Below, piece after piece: positions 17,967 to 27,551 of a stretch of DNA of 64,000 nt. The stretch is from an uncultured Bacteriovoracaceae bacterium. GTDB taxonomy: Bacteria; Bdellovibrionota; Bacteriovoracia; Bacteriovoracales; Bacteriovoracaceae. The stretch lies in contig CAKZUQ010000001.1 in NCBI GenBank assembly GCA_937923325.1, positions 35,229 through 99,228 of the forward strand, read 5' to 3'. The notes beneath the pieces are model-generated. The model was not told the DNA's origin, made no database searches, and worked only from the letters and a program-made list of their open reading frames with translations. The position numbers were made by a program, and so were the translations under genes. Numbering within the stretch: the stretch's first letter is position 1; each line of letters starts with the position of its first letter.

Positions 17967-19127
17967 TTAATACTGTTTTTGATAAGTCTGATCAAAGCTT
18001 TTCAACTCATCGATCAACTCGTTTCTTTCGGCTGGATGCCTTTGATTTGCTTCAATACTATCTTGAAGGCTTTTTTCAAAAAGACTATCATTTCTAAGGT
18101 CGTTTACCATACTGTTTGAGTCAACTGACGCTGGAAGCCTATTCACTTTAGCTGGTATACTTTTAATTTCTTGAATAATTGGTTTTGAAGCAATTTTTAA
18201 TCTCCCCTTAACAGGCACAATCTTTAGACTTTGTTTTTTAGGTTGATCTAAGTGATCAAAACCAAACATTCTTATAGGTGCTAATTTTCCGGTTTTTGTT
18301 GGCACCTTTTTATTGCTTTGAGTTTTTTTGTATGATGAGTAGTATTCCATAGGACTAGCTGAAGCTGGGATTCTTCCTTTTTGAGTCGTTTCAACAAATA
18401 CGACTTTTCCCTTTTTAGCCGAAGACGATTTTTTCATACTTGTACTTGAGCCAACAGATGCTATTGAACGACTAGATCCAGAGCTTATATTTAAGCCTTC
18501 ACTACCAAATGCTTTATCAAATGTATTATGCTTAATCAGTTCATTATCCTTAAAAACTCTTTTCATGCTCTTATATGAAGTTAATCCAACTCTCGTTGAT
18601 CTTCTTGGCAATCCACCTTCGTACTCTTGTTTTACAAACGAAAAATGACCAGCTGGAACATCGACAATGATATTTGGTTCAACAACATTAGAAAACTGAA
18701 TATTTCCAGATAGAACTAAAACTTGGGCTTTTCCAAGAGAACTATCGAAAGTATAAATAAATTGTCCCTGAGTAAATTTTGTAATTGAGTTTGCTGAATT
18801 GATTGTCCCAATTTTATCAGAAACAGTTGATGAAACCCAAATATAACCTTTTTCAACTTCTAGCATTTGATGAAAAAACTTAGCTTGTGTTCCACCGGCC
18901 ATATGAAATACTCTTCCATACTCATCTTTTAAAGAAACTTGAGAACCATCTTCAACCATAATCACTGTCATGTCTTGGATCTTCCCACCGTACGATAATT
19001 GTTTTGATTTCCCACTACTTGTAAAACTAAAAGCATTACCTTCAACAGACAAAACCCTTGCAACTGTTTTAGCAAAAGTAGTAGTTGAGAAAATCATCAT
19101 CACAATAGTTAAAGCAAAAAGCTTCAT
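17967..19127 (-). CDS. Exported FecR-domain protein
   Basis: The ATG at 19127 (AGGA 7 bases upstream) is preferred to the in-frame TTG at 19133. The product has 386 residues: signal peptide (cleavage near TFA-K), then a FecR-like beta domain (about residues 20-170: 'VARVLSVEGNAF', 'GGKIQDMTVIMVEDGSQVSLKD', 'VLVLSGNIQF', 'VDVPAGHFSFV'). The C-terminal half is Lys/Ser-rich, low in complexity and probably disordered. It follows the TPR-like gene by a few bases. A structural or scaffolding envelope role is inferred. Confidence 0.75.
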   Translation of the reverse strand: MKLFALTIVMMIFSTTTFAKTVARVLSVEGNAFSFTSSGKSKQLSYGGKIQDMTVIMVEDGSQVSLKDEYGRVFHMAGGTQAKFFHQMLEVEKGYIWVSSTVSDKIGTINSANSITKFTQGQFIYTFDSSLGKAQVLVLSGNIQFSNVVEPNIIVDVPAGHFSFVKQEYEGGLPRRSTRVGLTSYKSMKRVFKDNELIKHNTFDKAFGSEGLNISSGSSRSIASVGSSTSMKKSSSAKKGKVVFVETTQKGRIPASASPMEYYSSYKKTQSNKKVPTKTGKLAPIRMFGFDHLDQPKKQSLKIVPVKGRLKIASKPIIQEIKSIPAKVNRLPASVDSNSMVNDLRNDSLFEKSLQDSIEANQRHPAERNELIDELKSFDQTYQKQY

Positions 19128-19136
19128 AATCAATTC

Positions 19137-19835
19137 CTATTTTTTATACTTATATGCAATATCTTCGTAATACTTACTTAAAACCTTCCACTCTTTTGTA
19201 TTTCTATACTTTGAGCGAAATTCTTCAACTGTTCCCATAAAGTTTTTCATATCACCTTGATGATAATGAGATAAAGCCAGCCAAAGCTTAGCTCCTCTAT
19301 ATAGTTTTGACTTTGGGTACTTTTTTACGATTTTTGTAAAATGATTTACGGCCCAACCATAGTGTTTTTCAGATTCATAAGCTGCAATTCCTGCTTCAAA
19401 TAAAACTTGATCATTAATTAATTTATGCTTTGGGTATGCTTGAATTAGTTTATTATAATACTGAGCTGATTTTTCATATTTCTTAAAATGAAGGTTTTGT
19501 TCACCTATACCAAGAAGCTTTTCAGCAGACCATTTAAAGACTTCAAAATTAACTAAATCATCAGCTGACTTCTTAGGAATACTAGCAATTGTTCTATGCT
19601 TATTAGATAGTTTCATATCTAAGTGTTCTTTCTCTAAAGTAAGTTTGGAGATTTCTGCCTTTAGGCTTCCATTTTCTTTTTTAAGCAGTCTCACTTCTTT
19701 AGCAAGCTGCAAAGAACGGTTCTCATAGTTGTGAACTGTCTTAGCCCTGTGCTTAAATTCAGACCAAAAGCCGAATTGTCCCAGAGTATAAGAGAAGATA
19801 AATGTTAAAACTGCTATTGCTGTAAACTCTTTCAT
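19137..19835 (-). CDS. Membrane-anchored coiled-coil/TPR protein (CpoB/BamD-like layout)
   Basis: A 232-residue protein with an N-terminal hydrophobic anchor or signal (residues 4-20), a coiled coil (about 35-80, 'KEVRLLKKENGSLKAEISKLTLEKEHL') and three TPR-type repeats (about 100-230: 'KYEKSAQYYNKLIQAYPKHK', 'HYGWAVNHFTKIVKKYPKSK', and a third). Coiled coil plus TPR is the layout of YbgF/CpoB, but no Tol-Pal genes are nearby. It is in an operon with the FecR-like gene (9-bp gap), so the two exported proteins may act together. Confidence 0.7.
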   Translation of the reverse strand: MKEFTAIAVLTFIFSYTLGQFGFWSEFKHRAKTVHNYENRSLQLAKEVRLLKKENGSLKAEISKLTLEKEHLDMKLSNKHRTIASIPKKSADDLVNFEVFKWSAEKLLGIGEQNLHFKKYEKSAQYYNKLIQAYPKHKLINDQVLFEAGIAAYESEKHYGWAVNHFTKIVKKYPKSKLYRGAKLWLALSHYHQGDMKNFMGTVEEFRSKYRNTKEWKVLSKYYEDIAYKYKK

Positions 19836-20006
19836 GTCCCTACCTATATTTTTGACAAGGTTTAACTTAGTAGTCTTATCGGGGTATAAGGAATAATACT
19901 TTAGATGTTTTTTACCTAAATAAAATTTTATTTTTTTCTCTTTTTTACTAAAGATAATAAATGCTTATACCGATTCGTAATTGAGCGATGGACTCAGGAG
20001 AACATT

Positions 20007-20447
20007 ATGAAGTTACGCATTTTATTAGTATTATCAGTATTTATGACTTTAATCCTATCTGGATCAGCTATAGCACGAAAGCCTGCTGTTGAATCAGTTG
20101 TGGGGGTTGAGCCTGAAAGCTATAAGACAACGAGTCTCGGAACAGAAGTTCAATTCAACTTTGGAAACTTTATTCATGTAGAAGCTCCAAAAGCGAAAAC
20201 TCAGAATAACCAACAAACGACAAATCAAACCCCTGCGTGGTTAGCAACATCAACACTAATTGCATTTATTACTCTTCCATTCTTAATGTGGTTTGCAATT
20301 TCGAGATCAACACGATCAATCGAAGCTCCTGAGCAAGAAGTGGCTCAAGAAGAAGCGACTCCAGATAATGTGACTAATCTTAGTGACTTTAAACCTCAAA
20401 CAACTGGATCTGATAATAAAAAAGATGGTGGGAAAAAAGCTGCTTAG
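20007..20447 (+). CDS. Exported single-pass membrane protein
   Basis: A 146-residue product: signal peptide (residues 1-23, cleavage near AIA-R), a polar exported segment, a membrane helix (about 79-99, 'TSTLIAFITLPFLMWFAI') and an acidic then Lys-rich cytoplasmic tail. AGGAG precedes the ATG by 7 bases. No family recognised. The topology resembles small tail proteins of envelope complexes, but nothing nearby identifies a partner. Confidence 0.6.
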   Translation: MKLRILLVLSVFMTLILSGSAIARKPAVESVVGVEPESYKTTSLGTEVQFNFGNFIHVEAPKAKTQNNQQTTNQTPAWLATSTLIAFITLPFLMWFAISRSTRSIEAPEQEVAQEEATPDNVTNLSDFKPQTTGSDNKKDGGKKAA

Positions 20448-20453
20448 TAGTAG

Positions 20454-21080
20454 CTACATTCTCCCCCATGTACCACTTTCTAAATAAAAATAAACTCTGT
20501 TAATTTTATTATAACTTATAGAGATTTCTTTAACTCCATCTTTGTTGTAATCTATTGTATTCACTGAGAAGCGTCGATTCCAGTATTGCTCATTTACTTT
20601 TTCTTTTTCGTGAAAGAAATGTGGACCTTTAAACATATTTATTTTTTTCAAATTGTTCTTTTTATAAGTAAGAAAATAAAGTCGGGCACTGGCCTCAAAT
20701 TTTGTTGAGTCAATCTTACCTTCATAGAAGTGTAGAATAAGTGTGTTCGTATCTTTAGAAATCCCCTTCAATTGAATTTTAAACAAACTACTCTCTTTAC
20801 CAATTCCAACTAATTTAGCTTCAAAAAGCCTCTCACCAAATTCACTTAGAATTTCAATAAAGTCTAGGCCATCCTTTTTTATAACTCTAATGCCCTCTAA
20901 CTCTTTATCACTATCAATATTTATTTGATATATAGGAGACTTCACCACAATTTTATAGTCTTCCGCAGCAGAAGGCTTATCAACTAATTCGTTAGTAAAG
21001 ATCCTACGATAGAACCTTTCATCTTGAGCACTAACAAGTGTTGACACAGTAAGTAAAAATATTAACAAATAACGCTTCAT
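20454..21080 (-). CDS. Exported hypothetical protein
   Basis: The open frame extends to 21242, but the ATG at 21080 starts a proper signal peptide (MKRYLLIFLLTVSTLVSAQ); the extension would overlap the divergent gene at 21166. The 208-residue product has mostly beta-type sequence. The C-terminal 'NTIDYNKDGVKEISISYNKINRVYFYL' contains a D-x-N-x-D-G-type loop resembling FG-GAP/EF-hand-like calcium sites in exported beta proteins. Function unknown. Confidence 0.65.
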   Translation of the reverse strand: MKRYLLIFLLTVSTLVSAQDERFYRRIFTNELVDKPSAAEDYKIVVKSPIYQINIDSDKELEGIRVIKKDGLDFIEILSEFGERLFEAKLVGIGKESSLFKIQLKGISKDTNTLILHFYEGKIDSTKFEASARLYFLTYKKNNLKKINMFKGPHFFHEKEKVNEQYWNRRFSVNTIDYNKDGVKEISISYNKINRVYFYLESGTWGRM

Positions 21081-21165
21081 TCTAATATTGTAACTTAAAA
21101 CTGAGCCTGTTAGAATAACTAAATATTTGTAAAGAGTCAGAGTAAAAAGATAAGGATAAAGAAAA

Positions 21166-21933
21166 ATGAGTATCAGAGTAGGATTTGTTAAGTCTAATTC
21201 ACAAGTAATTTTAAAAGAGCTAGATATGTCCAGTAAAAGCATCTCTTCTCACTTATTTGATACTGTTGAACTAAAAGACAAAAACCTCAACTTCTTACTA
21301 TTTAACTCTTCTGAAGATATCTCTAATCTTCAGGATACTCTTGCTGAAGAAGGTAAATTCTACCCTATAACTAGTGCAGACAGCTTTGGAATTAATAAAG
21401 AAAACTTCGAATCTTTAAGTTATGAGGACACACTTGAGATTTACACAAAAGTAAATACAAGATGGATTTTAAATAATAATATCAAAACAATCGAAACACT
21501 TTATAGCACAACAACATATCTAAAAGACCTTTGGGTTAACGATAGAAATGCATTTTTTGAAGAGTTATGGTTCATTTTAAAAACAAACTTGGCCACTCAT
21601 GAGTTAACAATCATCTTTAATGATCTAAAAGAGCCAACTGAGAAACAAAAAGAAAAAGGTGCGAAACCAGAGCTATGCCATTCATATGTTAAAGGTGAAA
21701 AAACGCCACAGATCTTTGATGGAACTGCTAAAGAAAATAAAGTTATGTCAGACTACGAAAAAGATTTTAATGAGACTTTCAGCATAACGGAATTTAACTC
21801 AGAACAAGGCCATTTAGTAGCAACGGCAAGAATTGACCTAAGTCCACTTCTAATAATGGCAAAATTAAATTCATTCAATCAATTACAACAGTCTATCTTA
21901 ATTTCTATCTTTTCTGGATTAGGCCAAGATTAA
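21166..21933 (+). CDS. Hypothetical cytoplasmic protein, 255 aa
   Basis: No signal peptide, membrane segment or recognisable domain. The sequence is mixed alpha/beta, acidic, with a central Lys/Glu-rich linker (about residues 160-175, 'KEPTEKQKEKGAKPE') dividing two parts. It begins 85 bp from the divergent exported-protein gene and overlaps the end of the convergent gene by 4 bp. Codon use is like its neighbours. Confidence 0.65.
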   Translation: MSIRVGFVKSNSQVILKELDMSSKSISSHLFDTVELKDKNLNFLLFNSSEDISNLQDTLAEEGKFYPITSADSFGINKENFESLSYEDTLEIYTKVNTRWILNNNIKTIETLYSTTTYLKDLWVNDRNAFFEELWFILKTNLATHELTIIFNDLKEPTEKQKEKGAKPELCHSYVKGEKTPQIFDGTAKENKVMSDYEKDFNETFSITEFNSEQGHLVATARIDLSPLLIMAKLNSFNQLQQSILISIFSGLGQD

Positions 21934-22346
21934 TTAACTAATAAATTAGAAGTAGCAACAGTTTGACCAGATTTAATAATCTTCGTAGGTATTGTTTTAA
22001 TTACCCCTCTATTTCTTTTTGAATCTAAAATAATTTTTGTTGCACTCACTGATTTAAGCTTTGTAATTGAAATAATATCTTCGGCAAAAAACTTTACAAT
22101 CAAAGTCGCTTTACTTGTTTGCCCCTTTCTAGTTCCAAAGGAAATAACTGCATCTATATTTGAGTTATTTTTATCTAGACCAATATATTCACATTTTGTT
22201 CTAGTTTGATTTACTAAACTTAATCCTGCAGTCATATTGACTGAAGTAAGGCTAATAGCGAAGTTACTTGGGCAAGTCTTTACTTTTGGTGCAGCAAAAG
22301 TATTTAGTGAAGTAAAAGCAATAATTGTTAAAAGAATTGTTTTCAT
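21930..22346 (-). CDS. Small exported hypothetical protein
   Basis: A 138-residue product with a signal peptide (residues 1-18, cleavage after TFA) and a short beta-rich domain with two Cys residues ('KTCPSNFAI', 'TKCEYIG') that may form a disulphide. 'ISFGTRKGQTSKATLIVKF' and neighbouring strands suggest an all-beta fold. No family recognised. Its end overlaps the gene at 21166-21933 by 4 bp. Confidence 0.6.
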   Translation of the reverse strand: MKTILLTIIAFTSLNTFAAPKVKTCPSNFAISLTSVNMTAGLSLVNQTRTKCEYIGLDKNNSNIDAVISFGTRKGQTSKATLIVKFFAEDIISITKLKSVSATKIILDSKRNRGVIKTIPTKIIKSGQTVATSNLLVN

Positions 22347-22462
22347 CAGGGGGATTCTCCTTAAATATATATTAATTATATTTATTTATATCGTTTTACG
22401 ATTTTTCACTGTTTAACATAGTTAAAGTATCTTTGAGAAAAATCTATTTTTTTTGAATTTTT

Positions 22463-22503
22463 TACAAAAAAAAAGTCCTGACTTTAGGGGGAAGCCAGGA
22501 CTT
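22463..22503 (-). terminator. Intrinsic terminator of the murA-HIT operon
   Basis: On the minus strand AAGTCCTG (22503-22496) pairs with CAGGACTT (22480-22473), helped by an inner GCTT/AAG(T) stack, and is followed by a run of about ten T. It lies 140 bases after the HIT gene stop; that stretch (22504-22643) holds two weak dyads (TGTGA-N5-TCACA and GAAAC-N5-GTTTC) and no ORF. Confidence 0.9.
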
Positions 22504-22643
22504 ATTATAATAGGGAAATGGGCGTCTTTTGAAACCAAAGGTTATCAAAGTGTCTGAATATTAAAACAACTGTGAAACTGTCACAACTAAAGCCAGACTT
22601 CATAGAAAAATTACATGGTTAGAAACAGGCCGTTTCAGAAATA

Positions 22644-22991
22644 CTAAGCGCCAAAGCCCTTTAATTGTTCTCCACCTAAAACATGAAAATGTGTATGGAA
22701 AACTGTTTGTCCCCCATCTTTACCCAAATTTGTCACTATTCTAAAACCACTTTCGGCCAGGCCACTCTCTTTTGTAAAAATAGAGATCGCATTGAAAATG
22801 TCAGATAGTTGGCCAGGGTGAGCTTGAGATAATTCATTAATGTCTTTAGAATGGGTTTTACTTATAAATAAATAATGCTCTTTTGCCATGGGGGCAATAT
22901 CTCTAAAAGCATAAACATTTTCATCCTCATATACTTTTTGACTAGGGATTTCACCTTGAATTATTTTACAAAATAAACAGTCTAAACTCAT
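22644..22991 (-). CDS. HIT family (histidine triad) nucleotide-binding protein
   Basis: A 115-residue HINT-type protein with the signature 'HTHFHVLGG' at the C-terminus, an N-terminal 'CLFCKIIQGEIPS' whose Cys pair, with a His, may bind zinc, and 'AFRDIAPMAKEHYLFISK'. HINT proteins hydrolyse AMP-lysine and similar nucleoside phosphoramidates as dimers. Its ATG overlaps the murA end by 4 bp, so the two are translationally coupled; a link to cell wall synthesis is not implied. Confidence 0.93.
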   Translation of the reverse strand: MSLDCLFCKIIQGEIPSQKVYEDENVYAFRDIAPMAKEHYLFISKTHSKDINELSQAHPGQLSDIFNAISIFTKESGLAESGFRIVTNLGKDGGQTVFHTHFHVLGGEQLKGFGA

Positions 22992-24256
22992 GCTTTAACC
23001 CTTTGAATATTTGCGCCTAGACTTTTGAGTTTTCCAGCAAGATTTTCATATCCTCTATCAAGGTGATAAATCCTACTAATTGTTGTTTCTCCATCAACCA
23101 CTAAAGCAGATAAGATTAACGCTGCACTTGCTCTAAGGTCTGTACACATAACTGGAGCAGCACTTACCTTTTGAGTTCCTTTAATAAAGGCATAGTGACC
23201 ATCAAGATCAATCTCCATCCCCATTCTTACAAGCTCTGGAACATGCATAAATCTATTTTCAAAAATTTTCTCGCTAACAATCGAATATCCATTTGATACT
23301 CCCATAAGCGCCATTAACTGTGCTTGCACATCTGTAGGAAACCCTGGGTATGGTTTAGTTTCAATCTTAGCACCAGATAGCTTTCCAGAAGGAAAGACCT
23401 TAACACTCCTCGATGAAACCTCAAGCTTCGCTCCCATTTTAGTAAGAACATCGATAACATCTTTTATATGTTCAGGATTAAATTCATTTACTTCAATTTC
23501 GGAATCTGTCATTAGCCCAGCAATAATATATGTAGCAGCTTCAATACGATCACCAATAATTTTATAGTCAATAGTTTTTGAAGCATCAAATGAATCTAGG
23601 TCGACACCTTCAATTCTAATAGTCGATGTTCCCGCCCCTGTAACTTTAAAACCACAGGCATTCATAAAGTTTGCTTGGTCTTCTATTTCTGGTTCACAGG
23701 CAGCATTCTCTATTGTTGTTACCCCTTGAGCAAATGCCGCGGCCATCATGATATTTTCAGTTGCTCCAACAGAGGGAAAACTTAAGTGTATTGGAGCTCC
23801 TACTAACTTATCACATTTTGCTTTAATATAGCCTTCAGAGATTTCAATTACAGCTCCAAGGGCTTCCATTCCTTTTAAATGAATATCTACTGGTCTAGTT
23901 CCTATGGCACAACCACCTGGAAGTGATACTTCAGCATGGCCAAAACGGCTAAGAAGTGGACCAAGAACTAACACAGAAGCCCTCATTTTTCTTACAAGAT
24001 CATAATCAGCTTTTGTTTCACTGACTGTCGACCCATCAATTAACGTTGACTCAGGTGAGCTCTTAGTTAATGCTCCCAATGACTCTAATATCTGAGTAAA
24101 AAAGTTGATATCACTAAGTCCTGGTAAGTTTTTAAAGTTTATTTTACCTGGATATAATAAAGTGGCTGCCATTATAGGTAATGAAGCGTTTTTTGAACTT
24201 GAAATATTAACAGAACCCTTTAAATTTGTAGGTCCCTTTATGATTAGTTTATCCAT
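22988..24256 (-). CDS. murA: UDP-N-acetylglucosamine 1-carboxyvinyltransferase
   Basis: A 422-residue enolpyruvyl transferase, close to the standard 419. N-terminal 'GSVNISSSKNASLPIMAATLL' carries the catalytic Lys-Asn; the active-site loop reads 'PGGCAIGTRPVDIHLKG' with the PEP-binding, fosfomycin-sensitive Cys. 'PYPGFPTDVQAQ' and 'DLRASAALILSAL' complete the family pattern. It transfers enolpyruvate from PEP to UDP-GlcNAc, the first committed step of peptidoglycan synthesis, in the cytoplasm. Confidence 0.97.
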   Translation of the reverse strand: MDKLIIKGPTNLKGSVNISSSKNASLPIMAATLLYPGKINFKNLPGLSDINFFTQILESLGALTKSSPESTLIDGSTVSETKADYDLVRKMRASVLVLGPLLSRFGHAEVSLPGGCAIGTRPVDIHLKGMEALGAVIEISEGYIKAKCDKLVGAPIHLSFPSVGATENIMMAAAFAQGVTTIENAACEPEIEDQANFMNACGFKVTGAGTSTIRIEGVDLDSFDASKTIDYKIIGDRIEAATYIIAGLMTDSEIEVNEFNPEHIKDVIDVLTKMGAKLEVSSRSVKVFPSGKLSGAKIETKPYPGFPTDVQAQLMALMGVSNGYSIVSEKIFENRFMHVPELVRMGMEIDLDGHYAFIKGTQKVSAAPVMCTDLRASAALILSALVVDGETTISRIYHLDRGYENLAGKLKSLGANIQRVKA

Positions 24257-24409
24257 ATTTAATCATCCTTAAATAGATTAGAAAGAGCCTCAAGAATATC
24301 AGTTTTTATCTCACAATCGAAGTCTATACGCGCAATATATTTGAGTTAAAGCCAAAAAATTCATTACCGATAAGTTATTGAAAGTATAAATACCTTATCA
24401 GGGATAATA

Positions 24410-25870
24410 ATGAACAAATCAATTAGTTTTATAGTTTTAACCATTTCATTTTTTACTCTTTCTTGCTCGATGAATCAATCAAGAGTCCCCTCATCTTCGG
24501 AACAAGCAACGGATTTAATTTATGTTGTTAAAGATGTCGAAAGAAAACTTAGAACGATGGATTATAACTATAAAAACTGTACAGAAGAAGGATCAATATT
24601 TTATGAACAATTGCTAAATATAAGATCTTCAAAAACTGACTTGGCTGATTTATCAAATGAAGATTTAAAGGAACTTGTTAAAAGAACTTTTAGAATAAGA
24701 ATGGAAATGAGAAACAAATTAAGCCAATTAAAGCTTTCACATAATGGAGCTGTCGCCTGTTTATCATCTGTAAGAAAGCTAACAAGAGCATTTAGGTATT
24801 TAGAAGATTTTATAATTGAGTATATATACATGGACCCTTCTAAAAAGTTTGAAACATTAACAGGTAATGGGCAGTTCCTAATTTCAAATGACTCAAGCTT
24901 TAACGACCATAAAGATTTAAAGTCTGGAGATATTATACTATCTCGAGGTAATGCATACTCATCAGCAGCTATTGCTAGAATAGCTCAAGATGATGCTCAA
25001 TTTAGTCATCTAAGTTTTGTATACAAAGATGATGAAGGAAAACTTTGGACAACAGAAGCTCATATCGAAATTGGTTCAATTGTTGCACCTTTTGAAGTTC
25101 ATATTGCTCAAGGTAACTCAAGAAGTGTTGTTCTAAGACACCATGACCAAAAACTTGCCCACGCAGCTTCTAAAGCAATTTTTGAAAAAGTAAAAAAACA
25201 GTCAAAAACTGGCAAAAATATTCAGTACGATTTTGGGATGGATTACAAAAAAGATGACAGGCTTTTTTGCTCTGAAATTATATCCCAAGGATTCAACTAT
25301 GCTTCAAATGGAACCGTAGATGTCCCAAGATTAAAGTCTAAGTTTAGCAAAGGTTTAATTCCATTCTTAAACCAGATGGGCATTGAAGTGAATAATTCGA
25401 ATATTAATACTTTTGATACCTTTGCTCCAGGAGATATTGAGTTTGACCATAGCTTTAAAATAATTGCAGAGTGGAGAAATCCTAATAAACTTGAAGACTC
25501 TAGAATGAAAGATGCTATGCTCACAAAGATGTTTGAGTGGATGGAAAATAAAAATTATCAATTTAAACCAAGAATGAAAATTTCTACTCAAAGTACTGCA
25601 TTTTGGCTCATCAGAAGGCTTCCATTTTTAAAGAAACTTACAGAAGAAAAGTTCCCTCTAAATATGAAAATAAAGCAACTTAAACTCTTTTTAACACTAG
25701 ATAAAGTTGGTGAAGCAATATTAAGTGAACTTGTAAAAGAGCAAAATTCAAGACAACAAAAGATGACACCTAAGGAGATGTTTGTTTTCTTAGAGCAGTT
25801 GAGAGTTGAAGACTTGAAAAGATATAAAAAGAAAAAGAAATCTTCTAAGTTTCATAGATGGTTTAACTAA
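24410..25870 (+). CDS. Lipoprotein with YiiX/NlpC-P60-like permuted papain domain
   Basis: A 486-residue lipoprotein (lipobox around Cys19, 'TLSCSMN'). After a helical region (30-145) comes a domain like the YiiX/YebB permuted NlpC/P60 hydrolases: 'LKSGDIILSRG' (about 167), His in 'FSHLSFVYKD' (about 199), an acidic 'TTEAHIEIG', and the Cys of 'RLFCSEII' (about 287). These are amidases or thioesterases acting on lipids or peptides. A further helical region of about 150 residues, ending in a Lys-rich tail, has no recognised family. Alone in its operon or possibly upstream of the 25964 gene. Confidence 0.75.
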   Translation: MNKSISFIVLTISFFTLSCSMNQSRVPSSSEQATDLIYVVKDVERKLRTMDYNYKNCTEEGSIFYEQLLNIRSSKTDLADLSNEDLKELVKRTFRIRMEMRNKLSQLKLSHNGAVACLSSVRKLTRAFRYLEDFIIEYIYMDPSKKFETLTGNGQFLISNDSSFNDHKDLKSGDIILSRGNAYSSAAIARIAQDDAQFSHLSFVYKDDEGKLWTTEAHIEIGSIVAPFEVHIAQGNSRSVVLRHHDQKLAHAASKAIFEKVKKQSKTGKNIQYDFGMDYKKDDRLFCSEIISQGFNYASNGTVDVPRLKSKFSKGLIPFLNQMGIEVNNSNINTFDTFAPGDIEFDHSFKIIAEWRNPNKLEDSRMKDAMLTKMFEWMENKNYQFKPRMKISTQSTAFWLIRRLPFLKKLTEEKFPLNMKIKQLKLFLTLDKVGEAILSELVKEQNSRQQKMTPKEMFVFLEQLRVEDLKRYKKKKKSSKFHRWFN

Positions 25871-25963
25871 ATTCGTTTAGATAACATATTTTTTTACATA
25901 TTCTTTCATTTGAGATTAAATATACACTATATATGAAAATCAAAAATATGGAGTTGGGTTGAT

Positions 25964-26395
25964 ATGTCAGACTTTCAAGACTTAAAAAAGCAAATAGAAT
26001 CAATGAATGCCAAATCATCTCCAGTAATGACGAAACTACAAAGAGATATTTTTTATTTTGAGGAAGATTTACGAATGAATGACGCTAAATCTGTTTTTAG
26101 TATTCTTCTTTCTGATTTAGACCCAGAAAATGCAGATATTGTTTTTGGACCAAATAATTATACAAGAAGACAATATAGCTTAGACTGGAAAGTCGTTAAT
26201 AATAAGTTTCATCTAATGCTAACAAACGTCTTGGCCAATAAATCTAAGTTATTAAAAGATTGCCCTGAAGAACTTCAACAAATTTCAAAAAATTTATTTC
26301 CAGCTTTTATACAAAAAATGTCATCAGTTGGTGAAGACATAGATCAATCAAAATTAGTTTTAGATGGTGAAGAGAATTCTTCTGATGATACTTAA
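25964..26395 (+). CDS. Hypothetical protein upstream of rlmC
   Basis: A 143-residue soluble acidic protein, mostly helical, with a GGAG site 9 bases before the ATG. There is no signal peptide or motif that I recognise; the tail is Asp/Glu/Ser-rich. Its stop codon is directly followed by the ATG of rlmC (no gap), so the two are likely translated together; a link to RNA modification is possible but only from position. Confidence 0.65.
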   Translation: MSDFQDLKKQIESMNAKSSPVMTKLQRDIFYFEEDLRMNDAKSVFSILLSDLDPENADIVFGPNNYTRRQYSLDWKVVNNKFHLMLTNVLANKSKLLKDCPEELQQISKNLFPAFIQKMSSVGEDIDQSKLVLDGEENSSDDT

Positions 26396-27526
26396 ATGAT
26401 TAATTGTCTCGCATACGACTCTCATAGATGTAAGTCTTGCAGTCTAATTAAATACAATTATGAAGATGGGCTTACTCAAAAGATTACATTTCTTTCGTCT
26501 TACTTTGACCCAAATTTATTTAACAAGCCTATTAAATCCTCTCCTATAATTGGATACCGAAATAAGGCTAAATTTGTTATTGGTGGTTCACTAGAAGATC
26601 CAATTATTGGTATTCCTAGTATTAATAATAATCAATTAGTCTCCCCTTTAACTGATTGCCCACTACATACTGATACAATCAATAAGCTTGCCCAGTTAAT
26701 TAGATCATCTATAGCACAGTTTAAATTAACCCCCTATAATATTGAGAAGCGAACTGGCGAGTTTAAGTACTTAATTATTTCACAAGGGTATAAAACAAAT
26801 GAATTAAGTATTCGATTTGGTATGCGAAGCCTAGAAAGTTTTGAAAGAGTAAAAAAATTATATAAGTTATTATTAGCTAGTAATAAGAATATTAATGTTT
26901 GCTCCTTTGAGGTTCAACCAAAACACGCTTCAATTTTTGAAGGCAAAGAAATTTTTCTGTCAGAAAATAAATATATTCAACATGACTTTGAGAGTATTCA
27001 ATTATTTTCTTCAACTTCTAATTTTTTCCAAGTTAATTCCAAAGTGGCCAAAAGCTTATATGACAAAATCAACACTAGGTTTCAAAATGAAAATATTTGT
27101 ATATCAGTGGATCTTTTTTGTGGAGTTGGAGGCTTTGGTCAGCAACTTTTAAAATTTTCAAACCAAGTATATGGGATAGAACTTAATTCGGTTGCGATTG
27201 ATTGTGCAAATTATTCTGTAAAATCTAATAACTTGTCCAACATTGAGTTCATATGTGATGATGCCAATAACTTTGATAAATATATAAAAGGTAAAGTTGA
27301 CCTTTTAGTGGTCAATCCCCCTAGGCGTGGAATTGGTGCTCATCTTTGTGAGTTGATAAAAAAAATTAATCCAAAATTTTTGATATACTCATCTTGCAAC
27401 ACAAAAACTCTCTCAAAAGATATAAATCTTTTAACAACTCACTATAAAATAGAATCAATTACTCCTGTAGATATGTTTCCGCTAACAAGACACTTAGAAG
27501 TTTTATGTATACTAGAAAGAATATAA
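26396..27526 (+). CDS. rlmC: 23S rRNA (uracil-747-C5)-methyltransferase
   Basis: A 376-residue RNA m5U methyltransferase. The iron-sulphur ligands match RlmC spacing: C4, C12, C15 at the very N-terminus and a fourth Cys in 'LTDCPLH'. There is no TRAM domain, which separates RlmC from RlmD/RumA. 'YRNKAKFVIGGS', 'DLFCGVGGFG' (SAM motif), 'VNPPRRGIG' and the catalytic Cys of 'IYSSCNTKTLSKD' are in place. It methylates U747 of 23S rRNA (E. coli numbering) in the cytoplasm. Confidence 0.92.
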   Translation: MINCLAYDSHRCKSCSLIKYNYEDGLTQKITFLSSYFDPNLFNKPIKSSPIIGYRNKAKFVIGGSLEDPIIGIPSINNNQLVSPLTDCPLHTDTINKLAQLIRSSIAQFKLTPYNIEKRTGEFKYLIISQGYKTNELSIRFGMRSLESFERVKKLYKLLLASNKNINVCSFEVQPKHASIFEGKEIFLSENKYIQHDFESIQLFSSTSNFFQVNSKVAKSLYDKINTRFQNENICISVDLFCGVGGFGQQLLKFSNQVYGIELNSVAIDCANYSVKSNNLSNIEFICDDANNFDKYIKGKVDLLVVNPPRRGIGAHLCELIKKINPKFLIYSSCNTKTLSKDINLLTTHYKIESITPVDMFPLTRHLEVLCILERI

Positions 27527-27551
27527 TTAACTGATAGCTCTGTACGCTTTA

